The notes under the pieces were generated by a model that was given only the letters and a program-made list of their open reading frames with translations, ran no database searches and had not been told where the DNA came from. The translations under genes and the position numbers were made by a program. A stretch of DNA of 64,000 nucleotides from Oncorhynchus masou masou (taxonomy: Eukaryota; Chordata; Actinopteri; Salmoniformes; Salmonidae): the NCBI RefSeq assembly GCF_036934945.1, contig NC_088236.1:4377924-4441923 (forward strand), read 5' to 3'. Below, piece by piece: positions 1 through 11,534 of the stretch (positions are counted from its first letter, which is position 1; every line of letters begins with the position of its first letter).

Positions 1-502
1 TGTGACTGAGAATGTTGTCCTACCAGAGTAGTTACAGTTATGTGTGACTGAGTCTGTTGTCCTACCAGAGTAGTTACAGTTATGTGTGACTGAGTCTGTT
101 GTCCTACCAGAGTAGTTACAGTTATGTGTGACTGAGTCTGTTGTCCTACCAGAGTAGTTACAGTTATGTGTGACTGAGTCTGTTGTCCTACCAGAGTAGT
201 TACAGTTATGTGTGACTGAGTCTGTTGTCCTACCAGAGTAGTTACAGTTATGTGTGACTGAGTCTGTTGTCCTACCAGAGTAGTTACAGTTATGTGTGAC
301 TGAGTCTGTTGTCCTACCAGAGTAGTTACAGTTATGTGTGACTGAGTCTGTTGTCCTACCAGAGTAGTTACAGTTATGTGTGACTGAGTCTGTTGTCCTA
401 CCAGAGTAGTTACAGTTATGTGTGACTGAGTCTGTTGTCCTACCAGAGTAGTTACAGTTATGTGTGACTGAGAATGTTGTCCTACCAGAGTAGTTACAGT
501 TA
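1..502. repeat. 42-bp minisatellite, 12 copies
   Basis: Twelve near-identical 42-bp units each begin tgtgactgag and contain ttgtcctaccagag. The first and last units share the variant gagaatg while the ten inner units read gagtctg. The array touches the window edge, so it may extend upstream. It lies in the intron before the first PARP8-like exon seen here. Confidence 0.95.
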
Positions 503-709
503 CAATGTAACAGATAAACTCTGCAGTACGTGAACCAAGACACTGTGACCGACATGTTCTTTCTGCACAATAAAGTCAAGATTTATGTACTCTCCTGTTT
601 TTTATTTTTTATGTTTGTTTTTTTTTAAACGTGTTTTCAGAGCAGAGCAGTGTCTGATTTGCAGACCAAATGTTGTCCTGATTGTTATAATAACATCTCT
701 CCCATTCAG

Positions 710-777
710 GGATGAACAAAAAACAGCTGAAAGTTACTTCGAAGGACGATACTGCTACAAACAAGACCAACTTACAG
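710..777 (+). CDS. parp8: parp8-like exon (fourth from last)
   Basis: The acceptor cccattcag precedes base 710 and the donor cag/gtaatc follows 777. The first two bases complete a codon split with the upstream exon, which is not in the window. The remaining 66 bases encode MNKKQLKVTSKDDTATNKTN plus LQ, a Lys/Thr-rich linker before the last part of the catalytic domain. The ATG inside is not a translation start. Confidence 0.7.
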
Positions 778-3700
778 GTAATCAGAATGAAAACTCACCA
801 AAACTTCTGTATAGTGCGGTGTTAAAACTGGTGTTAACTGGGGGAAATGAACGTTGTGTCCACTTCTGTACGGTGTTAAAACTGATGAAAATGAACGTTG
901 TGTTCACTTCTGTACGGTGTTAAAACTGGTGTTAACTGGGGGAAATGACCGTTGTGTTCACTTCTGTACGGTGTTAACTGGTGTAAATGAATGTTGCGTT
1001 CACTTCTGTACAGTGTTAAAACTGGTGTAAATTAACGTTATATTCACTTCTGTACGGTGTTAAAACTGGTGTTAACTGGTGGAAATGAACGTTATGTTCA
1101 CTTCTGTACAGTGTTAAAACTGGTGTAAATGAACGTTGTGTTCACTTCTGTACGGTGTTAAAACTGGTGAAAATGAACGTTGTATTCACTTCTGTACGGT
1201 GTTAAAACTGGTGAAAATGAACGTTGTGTTCACTTCTGTACAGTGTTAAAACTGGTGTAAATGAACGTTGTGTTCACTTCTGTACGGTGTTAAAACTGGT
1301 GTTAACTGGTGGAAATGAACGTTATGTTCACTTCTGTACAGTGTTAAAACTGGTGTAAATGAACGTTGTGTTCACTTCTGTACGGTGTTAAAACTGGTGA
1401 AAATGAACGTTGTATTCACTTCTGTACGGTGTTAAAACTGGTGAAAATGAACGTTGTGTTCACTTCTGTACAGTGTTAAAACTGGTGTAAATGAACGTTG
1501 TGTTCACTTCTGTACGGTGTTAAAACTGGTGTAAATGAACGTTGTGTTCACTTCTGTACAGTGTTAAAACTGGTGTAAATGAACGTTGTGTTCACTTCTG
1601 TACGGTGTTAAAACTGGTGTTAACTGGGGGAAATGAACGTTGTGTTCACTTCTGTACGGTGTTAACTGGTGTAAATGAACGTTGTGTTCACTTCTGTACG
1701 GTGTTAACTGGTGTAAATGAACGTTGCGTTCACTTCTGTACAGTGTTAAAACTGGTGTAAATTAACGTTATATTCACTTCTGTACGGTGTTAAAACTGGT
1801 GTTAACTGGGGGAAATGAACGTTGTGTTCACTTCTGTACGGTGTTAACTGGTGGAAATGAACGTTATGTTCACTTCTGTACAGTGTTAAAACTGGTGTAA
1901 ATGAACGTTGTATTCACTTCTGCACGGTGTTAAAATTGGTGTTAACTGGTGGAAATGAACGTTGTGTTCACTTCTGTACAGTGTTAAAACTGGTGTAAAT
2001 GAACGTTGTATTCACTTCTGTACGGTGTTAAAACTGGTGTTAAAACTGGTGTTAACTGGTGGAAATGAACGTTGTGTTCACTTCTGTACAGTGTTAAAAC
2101 TGGTGTAAATGAACGTTGTATTCACTTCTGTATGGTGTTAAAACTGGTGTTAAAACTGGTGTTAACTGGGAGAAATGAACGTTGTGTTCACTTCTGTACG
2201 GTGTTAAAACTGGTGTTAAAACTGGTGTTAACTGGGGGGAATGACCGTTGTGTTCACTTCTGTACAGTGTTAAAACTGGTGTAAATGAACGTTGTATTCA
2301 CTTCTGTACGGTGTTAAAACTGGTGTTAACTGGGGGGAATGAACGTTGTGTTCACTTCTGTACGGTGTTAAAACTGGTGTTAACTGGTGGAATGAACGTT
2401 GTGTTCACTTCTGTACAGTGTTAAAACTGGTGTTAACTGGGGGGAATGACCGTTGTGTTCACTTCTGTACAGTGTTAAAACTGGTGTTAACTGGGGGGAA
2501 TGAACGTTGTGTTCACTTCTGTACGGTGTTAAAACTGGTGTTAACTGGGGGGAATGACCGTTGTGTTCACTGGGGGAATGACCGTTGTGTTCACTTCTGT
2601 ACGGTGTTAAAACTGGTGTTAACTGGGGGGAATGAACGTTGTGTTAACTGGGGGGAATGACCGTTGTGTTAACTGGGGGAATGACCGTTGTGTTAACTGG
2701 GGGAATGACCGTTGTGTTAACTGGGGGAATGACCGTTGTGTTAACTGGGGGAATGACCGTTGTGTTAACTGGGGGGAATGACCGTTGTGTTAACTGGGGG
2801 AATGACCGTTGTGTTCACTTCTGTACAGTGTTAAAACTGGTGTTAACTGGGGGGAATGACCGTTGTGTTAACTGGGGGAATGACCGTTGTGTTAACTGGG
2901 GGGAATGAACGTTGTGTTAACTGGGGGAATGACCGTTGTGTTAACTGGGGGAATGACCGTGGTGTTAACTGGGGGAATGACCGTTGTGTTAACTGGGGGA
3001 ATGACCGTTGTGTTAACTGGGGGAATGACCGTTGTGTTAACTGGGGGGAATGACCGTTGTGTTCACTTCTGTACAGTGTTAAAACTGGTGTTAACTGGGG
3101 GGAATGACCGTTGTGTTAACTTCTGTACAGTGTTAAAACTGGTGTTAACTGGGGGGAATGACCGTGGTGTTAACTGGGGGGAATGACCGTTGTGTTCACT
3201 GGGGGGAATGAACGTTGTGTTAACTGGGGGAATGACCGTGGTGTTAACTGGGGGAATGACCGTGGTGTTAACTGGGGGAATGACCGTTGTGTTAACTGGG
3301 GGAATGACCGTTGTGTTAACTGGGGGAATGACCGTTGTGTTAACTGGGGGGAATGACCGTTGTGTTAACTGGGGGGAATGAACGTTGTGTTAACTGGGGG
3401 ATTGACCGTTGTGTTAACTGGGGGGAATGACCGTTGTGTTAACTGGGGGGAATGAACGTTGTGTTAACTGGGGGGAATGACCGTTGTGTTAACTGGGGGA
3501 ATGAACGTTGTGTTAACTGGGGGAATGAACGTTGTGTTAACTGGGGGAATGACCGTGGTGTTAACTGGGGGAATGACCGTGGTGTTAACTGGGGGAATGA
3601 CCGTTGTGTTAACTGGGGGAATGACCGTTGTGTTAACTGGGGGAATGACCGTTGTGTTAACTGGGGGAATGACCGTTGTGTTAACTGGGGGAATGAACGT

Positions 3701-6700
3701 TGTGTTAACTGGGGGAATGACCGTTGTGTTAACTGGGGGAATGACCGTTGTGTTAACTGGGGGGAATGAACGTTGTGTTAACTGGGGGGAATGACCGTTG
3801 TGTTAACTGGGGGGAATGACCGTTGTGTTAACTGGGGGAATTACCGTTGTGTTAACTGGGGGGAATGACCGTTGTGTTAACTGGGGGGAATGACCGTTGT
3901 GTTCACTGGGGGAATGACCGTTGTGTTAACTGGGGGGAATGACCGTTGTGTTAACTGGGGGAATGACCGTTGTGTTAACTGGGGGGAATGACCGTTGTGT
4001 TCACTGAGGGAATGACCGTTGTGTTAACTGGGGGAATGAACGTTGTGTTAACTGGGGGAATGAACGTTGTGTTCACTGGGGGAATGAACGTTGTGTTCAC
4101 TGGGGGAATGACCGTGGTGTTAACTGGGGGAATGAACGTTGTGTTAACTGGGGGGAATGACCGTTGTGTTAACTGGGGGAATGAACGTTGTGTTAACTGG
4201 GGGGAATGAACGTTGTGTTAACTGGGGGAATGAACGTTGTGTTAACTGGGGAATGAGCGTTGTGTTAACTGGGGGGAATGAACGTTGTGTTAACTGGGGA
4301 ATGAGCGTTGTGTTAACTGGGGGAATGACCGTTGTGTTAACTGGGGGGAATGAACGTTGTGTTAACTGGGGGGAATGACCGTTGTGTTAACTGGGGGAAT
4401 GACCGTTGTGTTAACTGGGGGAATGACCGTTGTGTTAACTGGGGGAATGAACGTTGTGTTAACTGGGGGGAATGACCGTTGTGTTAACTGGGGGGATGAA
4501 CGTTGTGTTAACTGGGGGGAATGACCGTTGTGTTAACTGGGGGAATGAACGTTGTGTTAACTGGGGGGATGAACGTTGTGTTAACTGGGGGAATGAACGT
4601 TGTGTTCACTGGGGGGAATGAATGTTGTGTTAACTGGGGGAATGAACGTTGTGTTCACTAGAGTTGTGTCCTTTTGCAGTCAACAAAGAAAGGACAGCAG
4701 CCCCAGTTTCTGCAGAGTCGGAACCTGAAGTGCATAGCCTTATGTGAAGGTACGTACGTGTGCTCCGGGCCGGAGTAACCTCAGAACAACCATGGAGACA
4801 TGAACACATACACTGTCTTCAGAATGTTTTCACACCCCCGGGATTTCTTCCACATTTTGTTTTGGTACAGTCTGAATTTATTAAAATGGATAACTTTTTT
4901 GTTTTTAATAAATAAATGTCACTGGCCTATACACAATTACCCATCATGTCAAAGTGGAATTACGTTCTTCGAAATGTGTGACAAATTAATTAAAACAATT
5001 AAAAGCTGAAATGTCTTGTGTCAATAAGTATTCAACCCCTTTGTTATGGCAAGACATAATATGTTCAGGAGTTTAAAAAAATACAAGTGTTTCACAAGTC
5101 ACATAATAAGTTGCATGGTCTCACTGTGTGTGCAATAATAGTGTTTAAAACATATCTCGTCTCTGTACCCCACACATCCAATCATATGTAAGGTCCCTCA
5201 GTCGAGCAGTGAATTACAAACACTGATTCAACTACAAAGACCAGGGAGATTTCTCTATGCCTCGCAAAGAAGGGCACCTATTGGTAGATGGGTAAAAATA
5301 AAATAAAAAGCAGACTGAATATCCCTTTGAGCATGGTGAAGATATTAATTAAACTTTGGACAGTGTATCAATACACCCAGTCACTACACAGATACAGGTG
5401 TCCTTCCTAACTCAGTGTATCAATACACCCAGTCACTACAAAGATACAGGCGTCCTTCCTAACTCAGTGTATCAATACACCCAGTCACTACAAAGATACA
5501 GGCGTCCTTCCTAACTCAGTGTATCAATACACCCAGTCACTACAAAGATACAGGCCTCCTTCCTAACTCAGTGTATCAATACACCCAGTCACTACAAAGA
5601 TACAGGCGTCCTTCCTAACTCAGTGTATCAATACACCCAGTCACTACAAAGATACAGGCATCCTTCCTAACTCAGTGTATCAATACACCCAGTCACTACA
5701 AAGATACAGGCGTCCTTCCTAACTCAGTGTATCAATACACCCAGTCACTACAAAGATACAGGCCTCCTTCCTAACTCAGTGTATCAATACACCCAGTCAC
5801 TACAAAGATACAGGCGTACTTCCTAACTCAGTGTATCAATACACCCAGTCACTACAACGATACAGGCGTCCTTCCTAACTCAGTTGCCGGAGAGGAAAGA
5901 AACCGCTTAGAGATTTCACCATGAGGTCAATGGTGACTTTAAAACAGTTACAGAGTTTAATGGCTGTGATAGGAGAAAACTGAGGATGGATCAACAACAT
6001 TGTAGTTATTCCACAATACTAACCTACTTGACAAGAGAGAAAAGAAAGAAGCATTTACGGGATTAAAAGTATTCCAAAATATGCATCCTGTTTGCAACAA
6101 AGTAATACTGCCCCCAAAATGTGGCGAAGCCATTCACTATTTGTCCTGAATATAAAGTGTTATGTTTGGGGAAAATCCAATACAACAAATTACTGATTAC
6201 CACTCTACATATTTTCAAGCACAGTGGTGGCTGCATCATGTTATGAAAAGCTTGTAATTGTTAAGGACTGGGAAGTTTTTCAGGATAAAAAATTCACGGA
6301 ATGGAGCTCAGCACAGACATAATTCTAGAGGAAAACCTGGTTCAGTCTGCTTTCCACCAGACACTGGGAGATGAATTCACCTTTCACAATAGCAATAACC
6401 TAAAACAAATTTTATGTAATCCATTTTGAATTCAGGTTGTAACGCAACAAAATGTGGAATAAGTGCCTACACTTTCTGATGTCACTGCATGTGAACTCTA
6501 TTTTAATATATGTGTATATAAAGAGTTTATTTCCAAAATGAAATATTTCACATCTGACTTTTTCATCAAAGTATTGCTTACCTGTGTGTACAATATTCCT
6601 ATTCACAGATTTTCTTTAAGTTCATATTTTCAAATATGTATTCAAATGTTTTTTTCACAAAACGCTACAGATGTATGTAGGATCTTAATTTGAGCCAGTA

Positions 6701-9700
6701 TGCTATGTCATGAAAATAATCCCGCAACAACAGGAAATGTGAATTATGTGGATTATAATTAAGGTTTGACATTTTTTTTAAGGACAAATAGTCTTACATT
6801 TTAAAGTGGAAATTATAACTTTAGAAGCCTTTTAAAACATTGAATACACTACAAGGTTGCATTTCCTACTGTGCAGGAAAATTCTCAGCAACAAAAATTA
6901 TCAAATTAAAATCCTACATCTGAATAGATCCATTGTGTAGCTGGAATAGAATGTTGGTTTCCTGTATAATTGACTGGGATATGTGGTTATCTTAAGATGA
7001 ATGCATGAACTATAAGTCACTCAGGATAAGCGCATCTGCTAAATGTAAATGTTTTGCATACAGATCTCATTACTGTATTGAATTGGGAAAAAAAATATTA
7101 CAAATGTATTATTTGAACAGTTCTTTATTAAAAATGTAGTTATTTGTTACATTCGACTGTGTAAAACCGAGCAGTACTACTTATTTCTCTGAGAGTGAGT
7201 TGGATGTACCGTATAGAATTTTGCACCAAACAAAATGATTATTTGTCTCTCTGAAATTAAACCAAGTGGTACGATTTTAAACAAACACCATGCCATGATT
7301 AGATAGTGAGGGGGGGGGAGGGGGGAACAAGATTTAATTTCAGAATTTCTTTTATTAAACAATAAATGTTAATTTTCTAAATAAATAAACATTTCTGAAA
7401 ATGAATATATAGCATTGTTTTTGCAATAAACTCTTTGTCCTCTTCCAGTAATCACATCCCCTGACCTGCACAAACATGGGGACATCTGGGTCGTTCCCAA
7501 CACTGATCATGTCTGTACACGCTTCTTCTTCCTGTAAGTAGGCTTAAACAGTATTCCTTGCAGTAGTTATTGGACGGTATGCCCTTTATTGACAGCCCTT
7601 ACAGTCGTCTCCAATTCATCAAAGCAGACCAGGGGTTAGGGTAGTAGACTAGGGGTTAGGGTAGTAGATTAGGGGTTAGGGTAGTAGATTAGGGGTTAGG
7701 GTAGTAGACTAGGGGTTAGGGTAGAAGACTAGGGGTTAGGGTAGTAGACTAGGGGTTAGGGTAGTAGATTAGGGGTTAGGGTAGTAGACTAGGGGTTAGG
7801 GTAGTAGACTAGGGGTTAGGGTAGTAGACTAGGGGTTAGGGTAGGAGACTAGGGGTTAGGGTAGTAGACTAGGGGTTAGGGTAGTAGACTAGGGGTTAGG
7901 GTAGTAGACTAGGGGTTAGGGTAGTAGACTAGGGGTTAGGGTAGTAGACTAGGGGTTAGGGTAGAAGACTAGGGGTTAGGGTAGGAGACTAGGGGTTAGG
8001 GTAGAAGACTAGGGGTTAGGGTAGGAGACTAGGGGTTAGGGTAGTAGACTAGGGGTTAGGGTAGTAGACTAGGGGTTAGGGTAGTAGACTAGGGGTTAGG
8101 GTAGAAGACTAGGGGTTAGGGTAGGAGACTAGGGGTTAGGGTAGTAGACTAGGGGTTAGGGTAGTAGACTAGGGGTTAGGGTAGAAGACTAGGGGTTAGG
8201 GTAGCAGATTAGGGGTTAGGGTAGGAGACTAGGGGTTAGGGTAGTAGACTAGGGGTTAGGGTAGTAGACTAGGGGTTAGGGTAGAAGACTAGGGGTTAGG
8301 GTAGTAGACTAGGGGTTAGGGTAGTAGACTAGGGGTTAGGGTAGTAGACTAGGGGTTAGGGTAGAAGACTAGGGGTTAGGGTAGGAGACTAGGGGTTAGG
8401 GTAGTAGACTAGGGGTTAGGGTAGAAGATTAGGGGTTAGGGTAGTAGACTAGGGGTTAGGGTAGTAGACTAGGGGTTAGGGTAGAAGACTAGGGGTTAGG
8501 GTAGGAGACTAGGGGTTAGGGTAGGAGACTAGGGGTTAGGGTAGAAGATTAGGGGTTAGGGTAGTAGACTAGGGGTTAGGGTAGTAGACTAGGGGTTAGG
8601 GTAGTAGACTAGGGGTTAGGGTAGGAGACTAGGGGTTAGGGTAGTAGACTAGGGGTTAGGGTAGTAGACTAGGGGTTAGGGTAGTAGACTAGGGGTTAGG
8701 GTAGTAGACTAGGGGTTAGGGTAGTAGACTAGGGGTTAGGGTAGAAGACTAGGGGTTAGGGTAGGAGACTAGGGGTTAGGGTAGAAGACTAGGGGTTAGG
8801 GTAGGAGACTAGGGGTTAGGGTAGTAGACTAGGGGTTAGGGTAGTAGACTAGGGGTTAGGGTAGAAGACTAGGGGTTAGGGTAGGAGACTAGGGGTTAGG
8901 GTAGTAGACTAGGGGTTAGGGTAGTAGACTAGGGGTTAGGGTAGAAGACTAGGGGTTAGGGTAGCAGATTAGGGGTTAGGGTAGGAGACTAGGGGTTAGG
9001 GTAGTAGACTAGGGGTTAGGGTAGTAGACTAGGGGTTAGGGTAGAAGACTAGGGGTTAGGGTAGGAGACTAGGGGTTAGGGTAGTAGACTAGGGGTTAGG
9101 GTAGTAGACTAGGGGTTAGGGTAGTAGACTAGGGGTTAGGGTAGAAGACTAGGGGTTAGGGTAGGAGACTAGGGGTTAGGGTAGTAGACTGGGGGTTAGG
9201 GTAGTAGACTAGGGGTTAGGGTAGAAGACTAGGGGTTAGGGTAGAAGACTAGGGGTTAGGGTAGTAGACTAGGGGTTAGGGTAGTAGATTAGGGGTTAGG
9301 GTAGTAGACTAGGGGTTAGGGTAGGAGACTAGGGGTTAGGGTAGTAGACTAGGGGTTAGGGTAGTAGACTAGGGGTTAGGGTAGGAGACTACGGGTTAGG
9401 GTAGTAGACTAGGGGTTAGGGTAGTAGACTGGGGGTTAGGGTAGTAGACTGGGGGTTAGGGTAGTAGACTGGGGGTTAGGGTAGCAGACTGGGGGTTAGG
9501 GTAGCAGACTGGGCGTTAGGGTAGCAGACTGGGCGTTAGGGTAGTAGACTAGGGGTTAGGGTAGTAGGTAGGGGTTAGGGTAGTAGACTAGGGGTTAGGG
9601 TAGCAGATTAGGGGTTAGGGTAGCAGATTAGGGGTTAGGGTAGGAGACTAGGGGTTAGGGTAGTAGACTAGGGGTTAGGGTAGTAGACTAGGGGTTAGGG

Positions 9701-11003
9701 TAGCAGATTAGGGGTTAGGGTAGGAGACTACGGGTTAGGGTAGTAGACTAGGGGTTAGGGTAGTAGACTAGGGGTTAGGGTAGTAGACTAGGGGTTAGGG
9801 TAGCAGATTAGGGGTTAGGGTAGCAGACTAGGGGTTAGGGTAGGAGACTAGGGGTTAGGGTAGTAGATTAGGGGTTAGGGTAGGAGACTAGGGGTTAGGG
9901 TAGTAGACTAGGGGTTAGGGTATGAGACTAGGGGTTAGGGTAGAAGACTAGGGGTTAGGGTAGGAGACTAGGAGTTAGGGTAGGAGACTAGGAGTTAGGG
10001 TAGCAGACTAGGGGTTAGGGTAGAAGACTAGGGGTTAGGGTAGAAGATTAGGTGTTAGGGTAGGAGACTAGGGGTTAGGGTAGCAGATTAGGGGTTAGGG
10101 TAGGAGACTAGGGGTTAGGGTAGCAGATTAGGGGTTAGGGTAGGAGACTAGGGGTTAGGGTAGCAGACTAGGGGTTAGGGTAGCAGACTAGGGGTTAGGG
10201 TAGGAGACTAGGGGTTAGGGTAGCAGACTAGGGGTTAGGGTAGAAGACTAGGGGTTAGGGTAGCAGACTAGGGGTTAGGGTAGCAGACTAGGGGTTAGGG
10301 TAGCAGACTAGGGGTTAGGGTAGTAGACTAGGGGTTAGGGTACTAGACTAGGGGTTAGGGTAGCAGATTAGGGGTTAGGGTAGCAGACTAGGGGTTAGGG
10401 TAGCAGACTAGGGGTTAGGGTAGCAGATTAGGGGTTAGGGTAGAAGATTAGGGGTTAGGGTAGTAGATTAGGGGTTAGGGTAGTAGACTAGGGGTTAGGG
10501 TAGTAGACTAGGGGTTAGGGTAGTAGACTAGGGGTTAGGGTAGTAGACTAGGGGTCAGGGTAGTAGACTAGGGGTCAGGGTAGCAGACTAGGGGTCAGGG
10601 TAACAGACTAGGGGGTTAGGGTAGCAGACTAGGGGGTTAGGAAAACAGACTAGGGGGTTAGGGTAACAGACTAGGGTAGGGTAGAAGACTAGGTTTAAAG
10701 GTCCTTTAAATGTTTATCAAAGTGGTCTGTTATTAAAGAAATAACACATACCGGTATTTGATAATACAAGTGAATAAACATTTAGGTTTGACATTTTCCA
10801 AGAGTCTTATATTAATAGCTAGAGTTCCCACAGGGAATTTGTTCTATGGGGGGTTGGTACTGAGAAGTGGTGTTCTTGTGTGATTCTTCTTCTGGTCCAG
10901 TTATGAAGATGGTCAGGTGGGGGATACGAGCATCAACACACAAGACGCTGGCATCCATCGAGAGATCCTACGAGTCATCGGCAACCAGACTGCCACGGGA
11001 TGA
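710..11003 (+). CDS. parp8: PARP8-like protein mono-ADP-ribosyltransferase, C-terminal part (four spliced exons)
   Basis: Exons 710-777, 4680-4749, 7449-7533 and 10901-11003 join in frame to give about 108 C-terminal residues. Each inner junction has an AG acceptor and a GT donor, and the phases agree (0, 1, 2). The joined protein includes RNLKCIALCEVITSPDLHKH, then VCTRFFFLYEDGQVGD, and ends RVIGNQTATG before TGA. I recognise this as the end of the catalytic domain of the PARP6/PARP8 group, closest in memory to PARP8. Family members transfer single ADP-ribose units from NAD+ to proteins. Where poly-ADP-ribosylating PARPs carry a Glu in the last strand, this protein has Phe in my by-eye alignment, which fits a mono-transferase. 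The 5' part lies outside the window. Introns are 3902, 2699 and 3367 bp, each swollen by tandem repeats or transposons. PARP6 is the main alternative name. Confidence 0.8.
805..4665. repeat. Compound 44-bp to 24-bp minisatellite in parp8-like intron
   Basis: From about 805 to 2640 the units are long and variable: aatgaacgttgtgtt, then cacttctgtacggtg, then ttaaaactggt. From about 2640 to 4665 the units are 24-25 bp, aatgaccgttgtgtt then aactggggg, and lack the middle segment. Variation is mainly gaacg/gaccg and the length of the G run (4 to 6). The array stops just before the acceptor of the next exon. Confidence 0.95.
4680..4749 (+). CDS. parp8: parp8-like exon (third from last)
   Basis: The acceptor ccttttgcag precedes it and the donor gaag/gtacgt follows. 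It carries 23 codons plus one base and encodes the strand containing NLKCIALCE. Only about 20 bp separate the exon from the end of the large intronic minisatellite. Confidence 0.85.
4838..6465. mobile_element. Decayed Tc1/mariner-like DNA transposon containing a 52-bp array
   Basis: The left end (ttccacattttgtt, then ctgaattta and aaaatggat) is an inverted copy of the right end near 6415-6460 (atccattttgaattcagg, then aacaaaatgtgga). The interior includes a degraded transposase-like stretch such as cacagtggtggctgcatcat near 6220, with no long frame left. It lies in the second parp8-like intron. Boundaries are approximate. Confidence 0.65.
5361..5880. repeat. 52-bp minisatellite, exactly 10 copies
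   Basis: Units begin cagtgtatcaatacaccc and contain tacaggcgtccttcct; the next cagt after ten periods falls at 5881 exactly. The segment is internal to the surrounding Tc1-like element, so the array is an in-place amplification of transposon sequence. Confidence 0.95.
6668..6922. mobile_element. Short inverted-repeat element (MITE-like), about 255 bp
   Basis: The left end cagatgtatgtaggatctta is the inverse of the right end atttaa-type sequence finishing atcctacatctg at 6922, with AT-rich non-coding DNA between. The interior resembles a dispersed salmonid element I recognise, but the family name is not certain. Confidence 0.6.
7005..7055. mobile_element. Fragment of a dispersed fish repeat (gataagcgcatctgctaaat type)
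   Basis: The string gataagcgcatctgctaaat followed by gtaaatg matches, in reverse orientation, the element inserted at 38250-38334 (atttagcagacgctcttatc). It is a short remnant only. Confidence 0.5.
7449..7533 (+). CDS. parp8: parp8-like exon (second from last)
   Basis: The acceptor tcttccag and donor cct/gtaagt are both strong. It encodes VITSPDLHKHGDIWVV followed by PNTDHVCTRFFF, a highly conserved stretch of PARP6/8 catalytic domains. The last codon is split two bases to one. Confidence 0.87.
7626..10693. repeat. 20-bp telomere-like minisatellite, about 153 copies, in last parp8-like intron
   Basis: The unit is gtagtagactaggggttagg. Every copy joins the next to form ggggttagggtag, so TTAGGG recurs every 20 bp on the coding strand of the gene. 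Most variation is at one site (gtagTag, with A, G or C alternatives); C variants become common after about 9480. A shortened unit near 9564 shifts the phase by one. The array ends about 208 bp before the terminal coding exon. Confidence 0.97.
10901..11003 (+). CDS. parp8: parp8-like terminal coding exon
   Basis: The acceptor tctggtccag is followed by one base completing Leu and then YEDGQVGDTSINTQDAGIHR, ending RVIGNQTATG and a TGA at 11001-11003. The 3'UTR continues downstream; candidate AATAAA signals occur near 13328, 14091 and 14467, and I cannot tell which is used. Confidence 0.85.
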
Positions 11004-11534
11004 ACAACACAGCAATACTGCTGCCTCTCCTCCTCCACCTCTCAGCTCAAAGCTGGATTTTTTTTTGAGCTGCGGAGGCCCGTCGTGCAAAGTGTTTCCT
11101 TCCGATCAACGCAGAGAACACACAAACAACTTAAAAGTTTGGAACACAACAAAACTTGAGGGACGAACACATTTTTGCTAAGTTTCTAAATACTATGAAG
11201 AATCCTGCTTTTCCTGAAGACACAGTGCGTCTCTGTTTGACTGATTGGTACGATTTCATTTTTTGTAGAGAATGTTTAAAACGGTAAAACTCTTTGGTGA
11301 ATATTTGGAGACTTTTTGCTAGTAAATGTGGGCTTTTTCGGGAAAAATAACTAGGAAAAAGGTCCCATCCATCTGACCTGGTTTACTATAGAGTTGTACC
11401 TTTTTAAAGTACACTGTATACTGAAGGTGTTGATATGCACTGTTTCTTAATGTCATATATTTGTTCCAACAACTGGTTCATAACCTAAAAAACGACATTA
11501 TTTTCCACTTGACTATTTTGTGTGTGTGTGTACA
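11004..11534 (+). other. parp8: Proximal 3'UTR of the parp8-like gene
   Basis: This follows the stop codon directly and contains no further coding signal. It is ordinary mixed-composition sequence ending in a short TG/CA run near 11519-11541, where a Tc1-like element is inserted. Confidence 0.5.

Noticed and set aside
7626..10693. True interstitial telomere or chromosome end
   Set aside because: TTAGGG occurs once per 20-bp unit, not in direct hexamer tandem, and coding exons of one gene flank the array on both sides.
10867..11181. 104-codon + strand frame overlapping the terminal parp8-like exon
   Set aside because: It is in the wrong frame; the frame encoding YEDGQVGDTS and ending NQTATG is the real one.
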